Position numbers and translations under genes: made by a program. A stretch of 64,000 nt of DNA from Linyphia triangularis (taxonomy: Eukaryota; Arthropoda; Arachnida; Araneae; Linyphiidae): NCBI GenBank assembly GCA_963978545.1, contig OZ021723.1:49802569-49866568 (forward strand), written 5' to 3'. Position 1 is the stretch's first letter, and the number at the start of each line of letters is the position of its first letter. Under the pieces are notes generated by a model, which saw only the letters and a list, made by a program, of their open reading frames with translations, was not told where the DNA came from and ran no database searches. This document shows, piece after piece, positions 34,247 through 44,420 of this stretch.

Positions 34247-35022
34247 AGGGACTCAAAATATTTCTGACTACAATCAAAGTATTAATTGGGTTAATTGAGA
34301 AAAGGCAATAAATAATAAGCAAGATTCATTGAATAAGCATACAATTTGGTAAGTTGTTGATATTCCTGGAGACAATACAAAGTTATAAAAAAGCAAGTGG
34401 GTTTTTTAAGGATGATAATGTGTATAAAGCGCGTCTTGTTGCCACAGCTTTTAGTCAAATAAAAAAAGTTGATTATTCAGAAACATATTCACATGTCGTT
34501 ACTATTGAGAGCTTTAGAATGTTAATAGCTATAACAGCTAGATTAAATTTGATTGTTATATTTTTTTTATGTAAAGACTGCTTACTTTTATAGTGAACTA
34601 GAAGAGACTGTATATATGTTACCTTCACCAGGTTTTGAAACAATTATAGATGAAGGGAAATTTTGAAACTTAAATAAAAGTTTGTACGGGTTACCTCAGA
34701 GTTCAAGGAATTTCTATTTAAAAATAAAGGGAAATTAGAAAACATACGGTTATTACAATGAGCTTCTGATAATTGTATATTTATGAAAGTTGATAATCGA
34801 ATTTTTTTGAATATTATGTATGTATGCTGTTGATTTAGGTATATTTTTTAATGATAAAGAAATGTGTCATAATATTGTTCCTCAAATTAGGATCATATTT
34901 TAACTGCATGAAAATGAAAAATATAAATTTTTGGGCTTAGATATATCTAAAGATGATAAAGGTATTAGTTTATCACAATCTGAATACATTGAGGTGTTAT
35001 TGATTAAACATAATTTAGAGAA
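34247..35022 (+). pseudogene. pol: Copia reverse transcriptase fragment
   Basis: A degenerate frame shows the conserved copia RT order: a start region with DSLNKHTIW, then SKWVF, then YKARLVATAFSQIKKVDYSET (34424-34486), then the MLPSPGF and SLYGLPQSSRNFY blocks, then EKYKFLGLDISKD. The catalytic YVDD box near 34817 reads YAVDL, so one catalytic aspartate is lost. In-frame stops occur, for example after HTIW and after the tyrosine-poor stretch near 34593. The fragment stops in the middle of a codon at 35022, where the Helitron-like element enters, and the codon is completed at 38100. Confidence 0.85.
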
Positions 35023-36183
35023 CTAGGGGGCTCCTCCCCCTGCTCGCTGACGCTCGCCAACCCCCGAGATTGCAAGGCAATTCCCCTTGGTTCGCGAAGC
35101 GAACCAGACTCGCTTCGTTCGCTTGAAAGTGTAAATATGCCCTAGCAAAAAAACTTCCTCAAAAAAAGCTATTTCAGTTGCATAATCAAGAAAATTCTTG
35201 AAAAGTGATATTGTGCCATGAAACTGAAGAAATTGTATTATTTATGATGAGCTACTATAATTGCGACATCATTATCCTACTGTTTGATACGCGTTAAGAA
35301 GGAACAGTGTTGAAACATAGTGAAACGTTTTTGGAAAGCAATAAAAATAAACAGTCTCATGCACATATCTAAAAAATATCAGGTATTTCAATGAACAATT
35401 CAAATTTACGAATTGGTTTCGCATGAAGTGCCAAAATAATTAAATTTGGAGACTTTTTTTAAAAGTCCCCAAAATGCACCTTACGGTAAATCATAACCTG
35501 AATAAATATATTATTATAAAAAGTTATTTTTTTAAAAATTGTGGTGTATCCGTAATACTGAAATTCTTATTCAATCTACTGTGAATTTTCAGCTTAAGAA
35601 TCTTAATATTTTAATGGAAATTCCGTGCTCAGTTTTTATCGGTACATATAGTCGGAAAACATTCACATATAAATATGGATAACATTTTAAAGTACGGTAC
35701 AGATTCTGCGCCAAGAATTGTTTGCATAAAAACTGCGTCAAATTATGGAAACCATTGGTAATTCACTTAATACTAAAAAAAGGGCATCGGCTGACATTTG
35801 TTAGCGAAATTCTTGCCACAAAATTCGTACCCGACATGGAATTTTAACGGACAATTTTTCAGAAAAACCTGGTTTATATAGGAATTTTAATCCAGAAGAA
35901 ATGTACACATCTTACATCTATTTATTCCGCCATCAATGTAAATATTAAATCAATACGGCTTGAATAGGCAATAATTTGTATCAGTGACACGAAAACAAAA
36001 TATAGCGAATGTTGGCTGCTACTGGAAGTCAAATTTCAAAAGATATATTGTGATTGGCTGGATTGCTGAATTTGGAAACTCAGGCATAAAGCACATTTAA
36101 AAGATTTGTGATTGGTTGTTTGAAGTCATTGCCATTCAGCTCACAGAAATATAGCCGAATTTGGGTGGCACGCAAGAGAATTA

Positions 36184-37410
36184 TACACTATCTGGCCAAA
36201 AGTATCCGGACACCCCTTAAAAAAGTGTTTCTGGCTAGTGACGCAATTTGATACGTAATTGAAAGCTATAAAAGTGTTGGTAGTGGTTTGTCAGATTGTA
36301 TTTATGCTTTTGTGAGGCAATGAGTAAGTCAAAGGAGCTTAGTGAGTTTGATCGTGGCAGAATAGTGGGATGCCACCTTTATGGGAAATCAGTTCGTGAG
36401 ATTGCGGACATTCTACAGAAGCCTAAATCCACTGTGAGTGATGTAATTGTGAAGTGGAAACGTCGAGGCAGTGAAACGGCAGAAAAACAAACCGATAGGC
36501 CGAAAACACTTGGTGAACGCAGCCGCAGAACTCTGAAAAGGGTAGTGAAACAAAATCGCAAGTCCTCGTTGGTGGAAATTTCTCAGAAGTTCCAAAGTTC
36601 ATCAGGCGTTAGTGTTAGCAGCAGGACTGTCCGTTGAGAGTTAAAAGACTTGGGATTCCATGGTCGTGCAGCCGCTCACAAGCCGAACATCACTCCACAG
36701 AATGCGAAGCATCGATTGCAATGGTGTAGAGCTCACCGTCATTGGACTGTGGACATGTGGAAAACTGTTCTTTGAAGTGATGAATCTCGCTTTACAGTCT
36801 GGCAGTCGGATGGACGTGTCTGGGTTTGGCGGATGCCCGGCGAACGTTTCTGTAGTGACTGCATTGTGTTAAGTTTGGTGGTGGAAGCATAATGGTGTGG
36901 GGGTGGCTCTCGTGGTTTGGGCTGGGTCCGTTAGTTCCTGTGGTTGGAATCATGAACTCTGAGATGTATGTGGACATTCTGGACAATGCTGAACTCCCAA
37001 CTCTATGGTAATATTTCGGGGAAGGCCCGTTTCTCTTCCAGCAGGATAAATGCTCCATTCACACATCGAGGCTTGCACAGACGTGGTTTGACGAAATGGG
37101 TGTTTAAAAACTAGACTGGCCTTCTCAGTGCCCCGATCTAAATCCCATAGAACACCTTTGGGACGAATTAGAGCACAGATTACGTAGCCAGCCAAATCGA
37201 CCATCTTCACTGCAAGCACTCACTTCAGCTGTGATGGACGCCTGGAAGGCAATTCCTATGGTCACTTATCAAAAATTGGTGAAAAGTCTTCCCAAACGTG
37301 TGCAGGCTGTCATCGATGCAAAAGGGCGACCAACATCATATTAATATGTGCCTCAGGACGCTCTAAGTCCATACCACTGGATGTCCGAATGCTTTTGGCC
37401 AGTTAGTGTA
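36184..37410 (+). mobile_element. Tc1-like DNA transposon, 1,227 bp, with TIRs
   Basis: Left terminus TACACTATCTGGCCAAAAGT (36184) and right terminus, read inverted, TACACTAACTGGCCAAAAGC (37410) match at 18 of 20 positions and continue with (T/A)(C)CGGACA-type sequence for about 30 bp. TA target duplications flank it at 36182-36183 and 37411-37412. It is inserted in the Helitron-like element and contains one dead transposase gene with a short 5' leader. The good TIR preservation suggests insertion later than the surrounding elements. Confidence 0.92.
36320..37344 (+). pseudogene. Tc1-family DD34E transposase, inactivated
   Basis: Begins MSKSKELSEFDRGRIVGCHL at 36320 with a paired helix-turn-helix region (SVREIADILQKPKSTVSDVI), then the catalytic domain. 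The triad is visible: D in SDESRFT (about 36779), D in QQDKCSIHTS (about 37045) and E in NPIEHLWDEL (about 37150). Exactly 34 residues separate the last two, which is DD34E. It ends GRPTSY and TAA at 37342-37344. In-frame stops occur at 36635 (TGA), 36773 (TGA, probably from TGG), 37009 (TAA) and 37105 (TAA). A short deletion near 36866-36872 shifts the frame. The enzyme would bind the TIRs and cut and paste the element in the nucleus; this copy cannot. Confidence 0.92.
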
Positions 37411-37599
37411 TATATAGACTAGCTGAATACCCGTGCTGCGCTATGAAATTTTATAATTAGCATTATAGCGATCAAAAGACATTCATGTATTCTACACTTT
37501 AGACTTTTGCTTCCATTTCGATCCTGACAAATTGATTTATCAAAATAGGAACTTACCTTTGTTGACATTTTAAACAAAATTTATAATTGTGAATAGTAT

Positions 37600-38035
37600 A
37601 ATGGGAAGAGACATTTGAATATCCCTCGTTTCGAATGTTTAACTCCCTTTGGACCCTTTTTACATACGTAATCGAGATTGCAATAGTTTATTGGGTTTAT
37701 GTTTGCTCTTAGTTCTAAATTTCAAAGTAGTAGTCGGAAGTGGGACATTCGAAAATTCCTCGTTTGGAACGTTTAACCCCTTTTCGACCCCTTAAAGTGG
37801 GTTAATCGAGATCGGAATAGCTTACTTTTTCTACGTTTGTCTTTATTGATATTCGTAACAATTTTTAGAGTTATGATGAAATGGGAAGTAGGACATTCGA
37901 ATATCCCTCGTTTGGAACGTTTAACCTCTTTTCGACCTCTTAAAGTGGGTTAATCGAGATTGGAATAGCTTACTTTTTCTATAATTACCACTGTTGATAT
38001 TTGTACCGATTTTCAGAGTTGTGGACATGTGGGAA
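37600..38035 (-). repeat. Three tandem units of about 140 bp in the Helitron
   Basis: The phrase (A)TCCCTCGTTTGGAACGTTTAA recurs at about 37622, 37756 and 37904, followed each time by TTTTCGACC, GTGGGTTAATCGAGAT and GGAATAGCTTACTTTTT-like blocks. Spacing is 134 and 148 bp. The second and third units are the closest. Subterminal tandem repeats are common in non-autonomous Helitrons. Confidence 0.75.
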
Positions 38036-38099
38036 GTGGGAGAATTAGTGATGAGTGAATGAATGAGAGATTGAGGGCTTTGCCTTATATATAGAGAGA

Positions 38100-38826
38100 T
38101 TGTAAATCTGTAAAAACTCCTATTGTTAAAGGAGAAGATAAAAGTTTCCCTCTCACAGATGAGTTAATAATTAATAGATATAACTACGCATCAAGAAGTA
38201 GTTGGTGAACTTTTATATTTGACAAATATAACTCGTCTTGATATTTCATTTGTAAAAACGTATTTATCACGGTTTTATCATAAACCAGAAAAGAGGCATT
38301 ATCTTTTGGCTAAAAGAGTTCTAAGGTAGTGTGACAAAATATAAGGAATTGTTTTATAGTAATTAGTTTGGTTTTTTTTAATGCAAGGTTTGATGCAAGT
38401 TAGAGTAATGCAGAAAATACTAGGTCTTTTTCAGGTTCAGTAATTTTATTAGGTGATTCATTGATTTCTTGGAAATGTCAAAAACAAAAAAGTGTTATTC
38501 TTTCAACTTTGCTATTTTCAGAAGCATGTAAAAATATTATTAGGACATTAGATTAATTAAATGAGTTGTCATTTAAACAATTTATAGATGATGGTGGAAT
38601 TTTGTATTCAGATAGTCATGCAGCTATTCAATATGTTAAATGTACCAAATCTTCAAATAAGTCGAGGCATATGAATTTACATTTTCATTTTGTCAAGGAT
38701 TTGTTGATGGATAATGTAATCAAATTGAAATATTTACACAGACTGAATATATGATTGCAGATTTTCTTACTAAAGCTGTTCATGAAGAAAATTTTTTATG
38801 TTCTTTTAAGCGTATTTCATTAGTGT
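38100..38826 (+). pseudogene. pol: Copia pol C-terminus with RNase H
   Basis: Continues the RT fragment after the Helitron-like insertion. TPIVKGEDKSFPLTDEL is followed by the RNase H region with SWKCQKQKSVILSTL and SEA (the catalytic Glu). GGILYSDSHAAIQYV follows at 38590-38640 (catalytic Asp), then SSNKSRHMNLHFHFVKDL and a final ADFLTKAVHEENF-like tail in a shifted frame near 38757-38790. Stops and frameshifts break it repeatedly. The order and content match Ty1/copia RNase H, which ends pol just before the polypurine tract. Confidence 0.85.
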
Positions 38827-38921
38827 AGAAGCTTTTTTTTTTATGTATTATTACATGTGATTGTATTGTATGTTACGTTTGCATATTTGTGATAAAATAT
38901 GTTCTTTGCAGGAGGGGAGGG

Positions 38922-39175
38922 TGTTGGTATTGGGGCGAGCGAACTATATTTCATGCGGATTAACACGAGATGCGTGTAGGGTGTAGTTCGTTTTCCCCTC
39001 TACCGACAGACCGGCACTTCTCATTCTGACGTGAACTAGAACAAACCTGTGTGATAACGTGTAATATCGAAAGGCTGTGTGCCGACTAAGTTCTATGTGA
39101 ACTACCATTTCTCTATCTTCATCATGTCTGTCCTATGTTAATAAATAATATCATTCAACCCTATATTCATGAACT
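38922..39175 (+). repeat. Copia 3' LTR (single)
   Basis: Starts TGTTGGTATTGGGGCGAGCG immediately after the polypurine tract, as copia LTRs do (TGTTGG). A possible AATAAA near 39141 would be the LTR poly(A) signal. The right boundary is uncertain, because there is no partner LTR. The sequence becomes A-rich at about 39180. Confidence 0.65.
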
Positions 39176-39204
39176 ATTTTGTGAAAAAAAACAAAAAAAA
39201 CCCA

Positions 39205-40400
39205 GAAACTTCGATTTCTTAAATTTTTATGATAAAATCTAAGCTTTTAAAAGGGCTTTTCCAATAAAGATTAGTAGTTAAGGAGAAAAAAAAAGCAGTT
39301 TAATTTATCGTAAAATATTCCATCCTCTTCATCGCTTCGTGATGTGAAGTGCCAGATAAATATAGATGAATGTGAACTTGTTTTCGATCGAAATAAAGTG
39401 CGCAGAGAAAGCATAAAATCCCGTGGGTAACTACAAGTTAGAAAGAATGTGTAACACGAAATTATAGCTCTCTTTTTATGACAGACGAAACCCTTAAAAA
39501 ATATACAAATTAATAATGATAAATATCATAAGTGAAATATATGGGAATACCATTTAACATAAGTAGAAGAGCCACACTCCATTTATTTAGGGCATCTTGA
39601 ATTAATTATTATTATATTAGTATATTTCTGAAGGAAAAATCAACTTTCTCGAGGAAAAACTTCGATACCTCAAATTTAAACAGTATTGGTTGTAATGAGG
39701 AAGTAACAAATATTGGAATAAATGGCGGAGTGATTCGGAGCTTGGAAGAAAATCTCAACACACAAATCTACTGGATTATTTGTCAGTTACATTTTAATGT
39801 ATTATCTCTTCGTCATCTAACAAAAAAACTAGATGGTAAAACATCAGGGTCAAGGAATTCAGTGCTGTGATTGGAAAAAGTCTGTTGAAATGTGAAAAGT
39901 GACCAGTTGTTTATTTCCGAAGAATTAATTTTACATTTGAATATAATATTAATGTTAAAGATCTTATTGACTAAAAAATACTAATGGCCAATTTCTGAAA
40001 GCAAATATTCAGAAACTTTAGAAAACAAATATCTTGGAAAAATTGCCCATTCCAGAGGACTCACTTTTGCAAGCCTCGCTTTACAACTCTACATTGCAAC
40101 TTTCCAGCCATTATTTCAATTAATAACGATGTTCACATTTGTTATGCGAGAGTATACGCGCCTTCATGGTTTATTATTAAAGTTAACCATAGCTCACAAA
40201 ATTTTTAGCAAGACATAAGACGATCAGATTACCTGGTAGATGAGCTGAAACATAAAGTAATTGAAGATGATGCTCATTTCACTCATCCAGAAAATTTGCT
40301 CACTGCAATGTTGTCTGATGATAGGAAAAATGTTAGACAACTTGCAACAGGTCGCATAAAGTGAGACTATAGGAAATGTCTTAAGGCCACACCAGCAGGA
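39205..40400 (+). pseudogene. Uncharacterised repeat-gene family, copy 1
   Basis: A decayed reading frame can be followed for about 1.2 kb. Early residues INIDECE (39359) are shared with copy 2. Later comes NGGVIRSLEENLN (39723), a LRHL...KKLDGKTSG block (39810-39850), GKIAHSRGLTFASLALQLYI (40035-40095), VMRVYAPSWFIIK (40142-40180), and RRSDYLVDEL ... HPENLLTAMLSDDRKNVRQL (40220-40345). I recognise this order from a widespread multicopy arthropod and cnidarian family annotated only as uncharacterised. Its multicopy habit suggests a transposon-borne gene, but the class is not established. Many stops and small indels make it non-functional. It starts just beyond the copia LTR. Confidence 0.55.
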
Positions 40401-40418
40401 GTAAAATATTAAAAATTC

Positions 40419-40955
40419 TCAAAGTGAATTTTTTGGTAAATGGTTATATCGACTTAATACAATGAAAGCCAGGAATCTACAGCAATGTGCATAAAAAAGC
40501 TCCTTACCATTCTTAAGCTGAATTGCTTCAGAAATATACTTGGCACTTTTGCTTCTTAATTCAAGATGCCTGAAGTAAATGGAGCTTGGCTGTTCTACTA
40601 ATGTTAAATGGTCTTCCCATATATTTTGTTCATGATATTTATTAACATTAGCTTGTATAATTTTAAGGGTTTCGTCTCTTCTGCCATAAAAAAGAGCTAT
40701 AATTTCGTTTTGCACATTCATACCACCTTGTAGTTTCTCGCGGGATTTTATGCGCTCTCTGCTCACTCTATTTCGGTCGAAAACAGGTTCACATTCATCT
40801 ATATTTATCTGGCTATTCACATCATGTAGCGGTGAAGAGGATGGAATATTTTACTAAAAATTAAACTGGTTTTTATGAATTACTAATCATTATTTCAAAT
40901 GCCTTAAATTAACTTAGATTTTATCATAAGAATATAAGAAAGCGAAGTTTCAAGG
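40419..40955 (-). pseudogene. Uncharacterised repeat-gene family, copy 2 (N-terminal part)
   Basis: The minus strand carries an open frame of 133 codons (40820-40419) beginning around SPLHDVNSQINIDECEPVFD and running through QNEIIALFYGRRDETLKIIQ, EDHLTLVEQPSSIYFRHLEL and SKSAKYISEAIQL. It ends in unrelated residues where it meets copy 1. Upstream of the frame (to about 40955), non-coding sequence also matches copy 1, including a TTTAATTTTTAG that could be an intron acceptor in the ancestral gene. It is better preserved than copy 1 over the shared part but lacks everything downstream. Copies 1 and 2 are tail to tail, so their 5' parts form an inverted repeat. Confidence 0.55.
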
Positions 40956-42269
40956 GTTTTTAAAATACCTTCAAATATCAACTCAAACAATAAAAAGTTT
41001 ACTGTATTAGCTCTAAAGTAATAACTGAACATGGTGATATTTATGTTTCTATATTTTTAATGTTTTTTATAAAAACTCCTATTTTATGCATTTTTCATGA
41101 AAAATGACAATTTTCGAGGGAGAGTTTGTTCCCTAAATAATTGCTTCACACAATTCATATTTTATATATTTGTTTCGAGTACTTTATAAAAATTATTACG
41201 CAGAGTGAATTTTATATTTTTAGGTTTTAAATATTTTTTATAAAAAATCCGTGTTTATGCTTTTTTTATGAAGAAGTCCAATTTTGTTGGGGGGGGGGAG
41301 GGGGGCTTTGAGGAACCCTACAATATTTTTTGATGAATTTCATATTTAAGGTTTTGGTTTAGACCCCAAATGGCTACTAAAAACATAGTACCAAAGAGAA
41401 TTTCGAAAAATAGTTTTTTTTTTTTTTCGATCCACCCTATTGCACATAGCAATAAAAATTCTGCTCGTTCCTTACTATACGATGAAAAATATGTACCAAA
41501 TAGGGTTACTTGAGAACGAAAACATGTAAATATATACTAAAAATAAGTAATAATGATAAGTAAGTATGACATACTAAAATAGTAAGCACTTGCTTTATAA
41601 ATTGGTATGGAATAGAGGGTTATTAACTTTACAGACAGATAGGTATAAAAAAAATGTTTCAAAACAATTTTCGCTAAGTTTGAAAAATAAGTTTTGTTAT
41701 CATTTTGAGAGAAGTGTTAGCTTTCTTCAGTGAGGCAGTCGTTAAAATGGCAGGCTAATGATCAGAAAGTGCGTGGTTCACAAAACAAACCTGGCAGCTT
41801 GATGTAAAACTTCCTTTTAAAATGAAAGTGGTTTTCTCACTCAAGTTGAAACACTTGTTTCAGAGCTTTGATAAGCATGAAATTCAATTGAAAAAAAAAA
41901 GTACATTTTATTTACTTCTAAATACACTGCTTAAATAATACAACTTAAATCATGTCATGGCTGAGAGAAAAAGACATTTCGTTCGATAACAAGGTCGAGT
42001 ATGTAAATCTTCAGACGGGTACCTAGAAGATTTTATTGATCTCCACAATTTTTGATCCTTCTATAAATACTTGTTTTAATACAAAACCACATTGGCATGT
42101 AAGACTTCTAAATAAATACAACTGTTTCTTGAAGTTCAGGAGAAGGAATTTCTTCTCTTATGTACAGTTTGAGAGTTTGACTTGCTGTGGTCAACCACCT
42201 TAAGTGAGACAAGGGACCAGGATTTTGTAATGATAAATCACACACCTGGACTACAAGAAATATTCGTAT
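40956..42269. other. Spacer with a G-rich run and a SINE-like head
   Basis: Contains a G-run (about 41289-41305, GGGGGGGGGGAGGGGGGG) and a tRNA-like segment near 41733-41800 listed separately. No gene was recognised. Confidence 0.45.
41733..41800 (+). mobile_element. Possible tRNA-derived SINE head
   Basis: GAGGCAGTCGTTAAAATGGC resembles a D arm and A box, GGCTAATGATC an anticodon arm with AAT, and GTGCGTGGTTCACAAAAC a degenerate B box. No closed cloverleaf can be drawn, so this is at best a decayed SINE head. The 3' end is not visible. Confidence 0.3.
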
Positions 42270-42860
42270 TTATTTGCAGTGGGGCCAAACCTTGTGTACC
42301 CATCAATACAATCTTCAAGGTACCTGCTTGAAGATTTACACAATATTGTCGACCCTGTAATTGAACGAAATGTTTTCACTTATTCAGAACATTTGGCGTT
42401 AGCCATGACATTAGTCAATACAAAACACATCAGAAAGCTTGAACGTAGACGAATTCTAAAGGAGAGACAGTTGGATCAAAAGAAAACAACTTTCGGAACA
42501 TTCATACTGACAAGACTACATTTCAAGGCTCAAGATTACTCGGAAATAGCTATTGTGAATAGGACTGTGATTTATCTTCTCTCTGTTATTAAAAGATATC
42601 AGCGTCGATGAAATGAAATCACATATTCAAAGTAATTCACTTCCTGATTGCGATATCATTTTCAATATATTCCCAGTTCACACGCACGCAATTGAAAGAT
42701 GTGTGAAATTCGTGGCAGAAGCCTCAGGAAAATTTTGAAAGCTGAGTCTAGGATGGTTTTATCAGAACGACTCTGCTGTCAAAATAAACTATACCTAACT
42801 TTAGCCATAAATCAGATTTCAAAGTACCTTCAGATAAGAATGAGTAAAAACTGAGATTTT
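42270..42860 (+). pseudogene. Uncharacterised repeat-gene family, copy 3 (C-terminal part)
   Basis: A plus frame at 42279-42611 (110 codons) reads SSRYLLEDLHNIVDPVIERN, then AMTLVNTKHIRKLERRRILK, the same segment as the end of copy 1. After the stop at 42609 the similarity continues with VHTHAIERCVKFVAEASGKF at about 42676-42735. That corresponds to the conserved HTQAVER-type block near the C-terminus of the same uncharacterised family. It overlaps copy 1 in content, so it comes from a separate copy. There is no start, and stops follow. It sits about 1.3 kb right of copy 2, in the opposite orientation. Confidence 0.55.
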
Positions 42861-44283
42861 CAATTGTTCCGCATAATATTCTTGGACTTACAGACTCTTC
42901 ACACAAAAACTTAGTTTTTTAAATAAAAAAAAAATCTGTTTATAAATATTACTAATGGTTTGCAAAACATGTTCGTTGTTAGTATTGTTTTTTCCTTGAA
43001 CTGTGGTCTACCTTTATTTGTAATTTTTTTCAAAAGTTCTTTTACTTTGAAGGTAATGAGCGGACCGTAAGATGTTAATGGATTTAAATAATATTTAAAT
43101 CTTATTTTCTGGTGTTCTAATACATAAGAATTTAAACTATTCCATGCGAGAAGAAGCTAATTAAAGAATATTAAAAATTATCGTAAAAATGAGAATTTTT
43201 TAGAGCACATGCGGGAACCGAAAGATATAAACCGATTTTATTTCTTTTTCAACCTCCTTTTTAGTCTCCCAAATTTGCAACTTTTCCGCGGTATTACGGC
43301 TGGAAAAAAAGTTCGGGGTTTTTTGGCAAACCCTATTGTATATGTACGAAAAACTCTTCCAAAAGTCATGACGTCAAATAATCTTCACTGTAAATACTTC
43401 TTTTTCTTAGTATCTGTTAAGGTTATACTTTCTGATCTAAATGATTACAGAGAGTAATAATAAAGTCACATTCTTTTTTAAATAGTGTTCATTTTCATCA
43501 TGTAGATTTAAATATTAAGGTTGATTATCGACAACTGTAATATCGATCGATAACAGTCGCCCAATTTGTTTGCAACAATAATTTCCTTGTATGATATCTA
43601 ACCGATAATTTAAAATTTCTTTTTCTATCAAAACACTTTGCAACCATCTTTCTAGTCATTCCGATGATCGCGCTTTTTTTTCTTCTCTCTTTTTCGCTTT
43701 TGAATGTCTCTCCAGGCATATTTCTAATTAGAGCGAAGCGTAAAAGTTTCAATGTTTCCCGAGATTTAATTGCTAAGTTCAAATAAGCGAATTGCAAAAC
43801 GTTTCTCGGTTCAGCGGATTAATTGTGCAAAACATTTGAATTCATAGCCCAGGGGACAGAACCCATTACCGCTGCTTTAGAAACTTTTGATTCTCGTTGC
43901 CTTCCCTTGGCGAAGTCTCGATGCATTAGTTTCAGAATTCTTCCTTTTTTTTCAAAAAGGAGTATTTGAGAAAAGAGAAGAAAAAATAAGAAAATATTGA
44001 GGTGATTGCTAATGCATTTTGAAACAACGATGGGGACCGTATCAAATTCCATTTCATATGGTGTTGAGATTGGTTTCGAATGGAATGAAGCGATAACTTA
44101 TATTCAATATTGATATCTACAAATCCTTTTGAAGATAATTCACTTTCTTGTAAATTGTTTGCCAAATGGATTCGAATAATAAAGTATTGATGAATTTTTT
44201 TTTAGAGTTTTAATGTTTGCCCTTAACTATAAATCTATTTAAATGATAGGGAATATTGTATCCAGTTGAAGCATAAATGTTAT
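42861..44283. other. Unassigned region, partly GC-raised
   Basis: Three stacked minus frames (43525-43797, 43819-44052, 43932-44165) and a plus frame (43209-43457) are open but share no motif with known proteins and overlap one another. TGACGTCA-like CATGACGTCA occurs near 43368. It could hold regulatory sequence. No gene is called. Confidence 0.4.
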
Positions 44284-44420
44284 TATATCTTATATAGATC
44301 AACCCCAGTAGTATAAATACGCTGGGCAATACAGGCTCGACACTGGCCAATTCTGATGCGAACAGCTGTAGACTGGCCGTTGCCATGTACCTTGGCCAAT
44401 CTCGCCCAGTACAGGGTAAG
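44284..44420. promoter_or_regulatory. GC-rich patch with a TATA-like box
   Basis: TATAAATA at about 44312 is followed by about 100 bp of markedly GC-richer sequence. CTGGCCAATT, CTGGCCGTT and TTGGCCAATC repeats lie within it, and CAGG|GTAAGA, a plausible splice donor, near 44413. It could be a core promoter with a short first exon, or an LTR-like remnant. Evidence is compositional only. Confidence 0.25.

Larger units (their letters stand above)
35023..38099 (-). mobile_element. Non-autonomous Helitron-like element inside copia pol
   Basis: Read on the minus strand, it starts A|TCTCTCTATATATAAGG at 38099 and ends ...GGGGGAGGAGCCCCCTAG|T at 35023. These are the Helitron hallmarks: 5' TC, 3' CTAG preceded by a GC-rich hairpin (GGGGG/CCCCC), insertion between A and T, and no target duplication. 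Removing 3,077 bp restores the interrupted copia codon exactly. It encodes no Rep-helicase. The left part (35023-35130 plus) is strikingly GC-rich with TTCGCGAAGCGAA palindromes. The right part carries about 140-bp tandem repeats. A Tc1 element (36184-37410) sits inside it, so the Helitron itself is about 1.85 kb. Confidence 0.7.
34247..39175 (+). mobile_element. Ty1/copia retrotransposon, 5'-truncated, interrupted
   Basis: The element holds the C-terminal part of pol in the order expected for copia: reverse transcriptase (34247-35022), then RNase H (38100-38826), then a purine-rich tract (GGAGGGGAGGG, 38911-38921) and an LTR starting TGTTGGTATTGGGG at 38922. No gag, protease, integrase or 5' LTR is present. 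A Helitron-like element at 35023-38099 splits the coding sequence. Several stops and small frameshifts show it is dead. The right end of the LTR is approximate, because there is no second LTR to compare. Confidence 0.85.

Noticed and set aside
36792..37219. Two minus frames of 88-89 codons
   Set aside because: They are shadows of the Tc1 transposase on the opposite strand.
43525..44165. Three stacked minus frames of 77-90 codons
   Set aside because: They overlap each other in different frames, lack starts with context, and have no recognisable domain.
44300..44411. Minus-strand peptide YWARLAKVHGN with slight resemblance to the end of ribosomal protein eL33
   Set aside because: Only a handful of scattered identities follow the HGN residues. 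Another frame is equally open and no flanking similarity exists, so this is probably chance.
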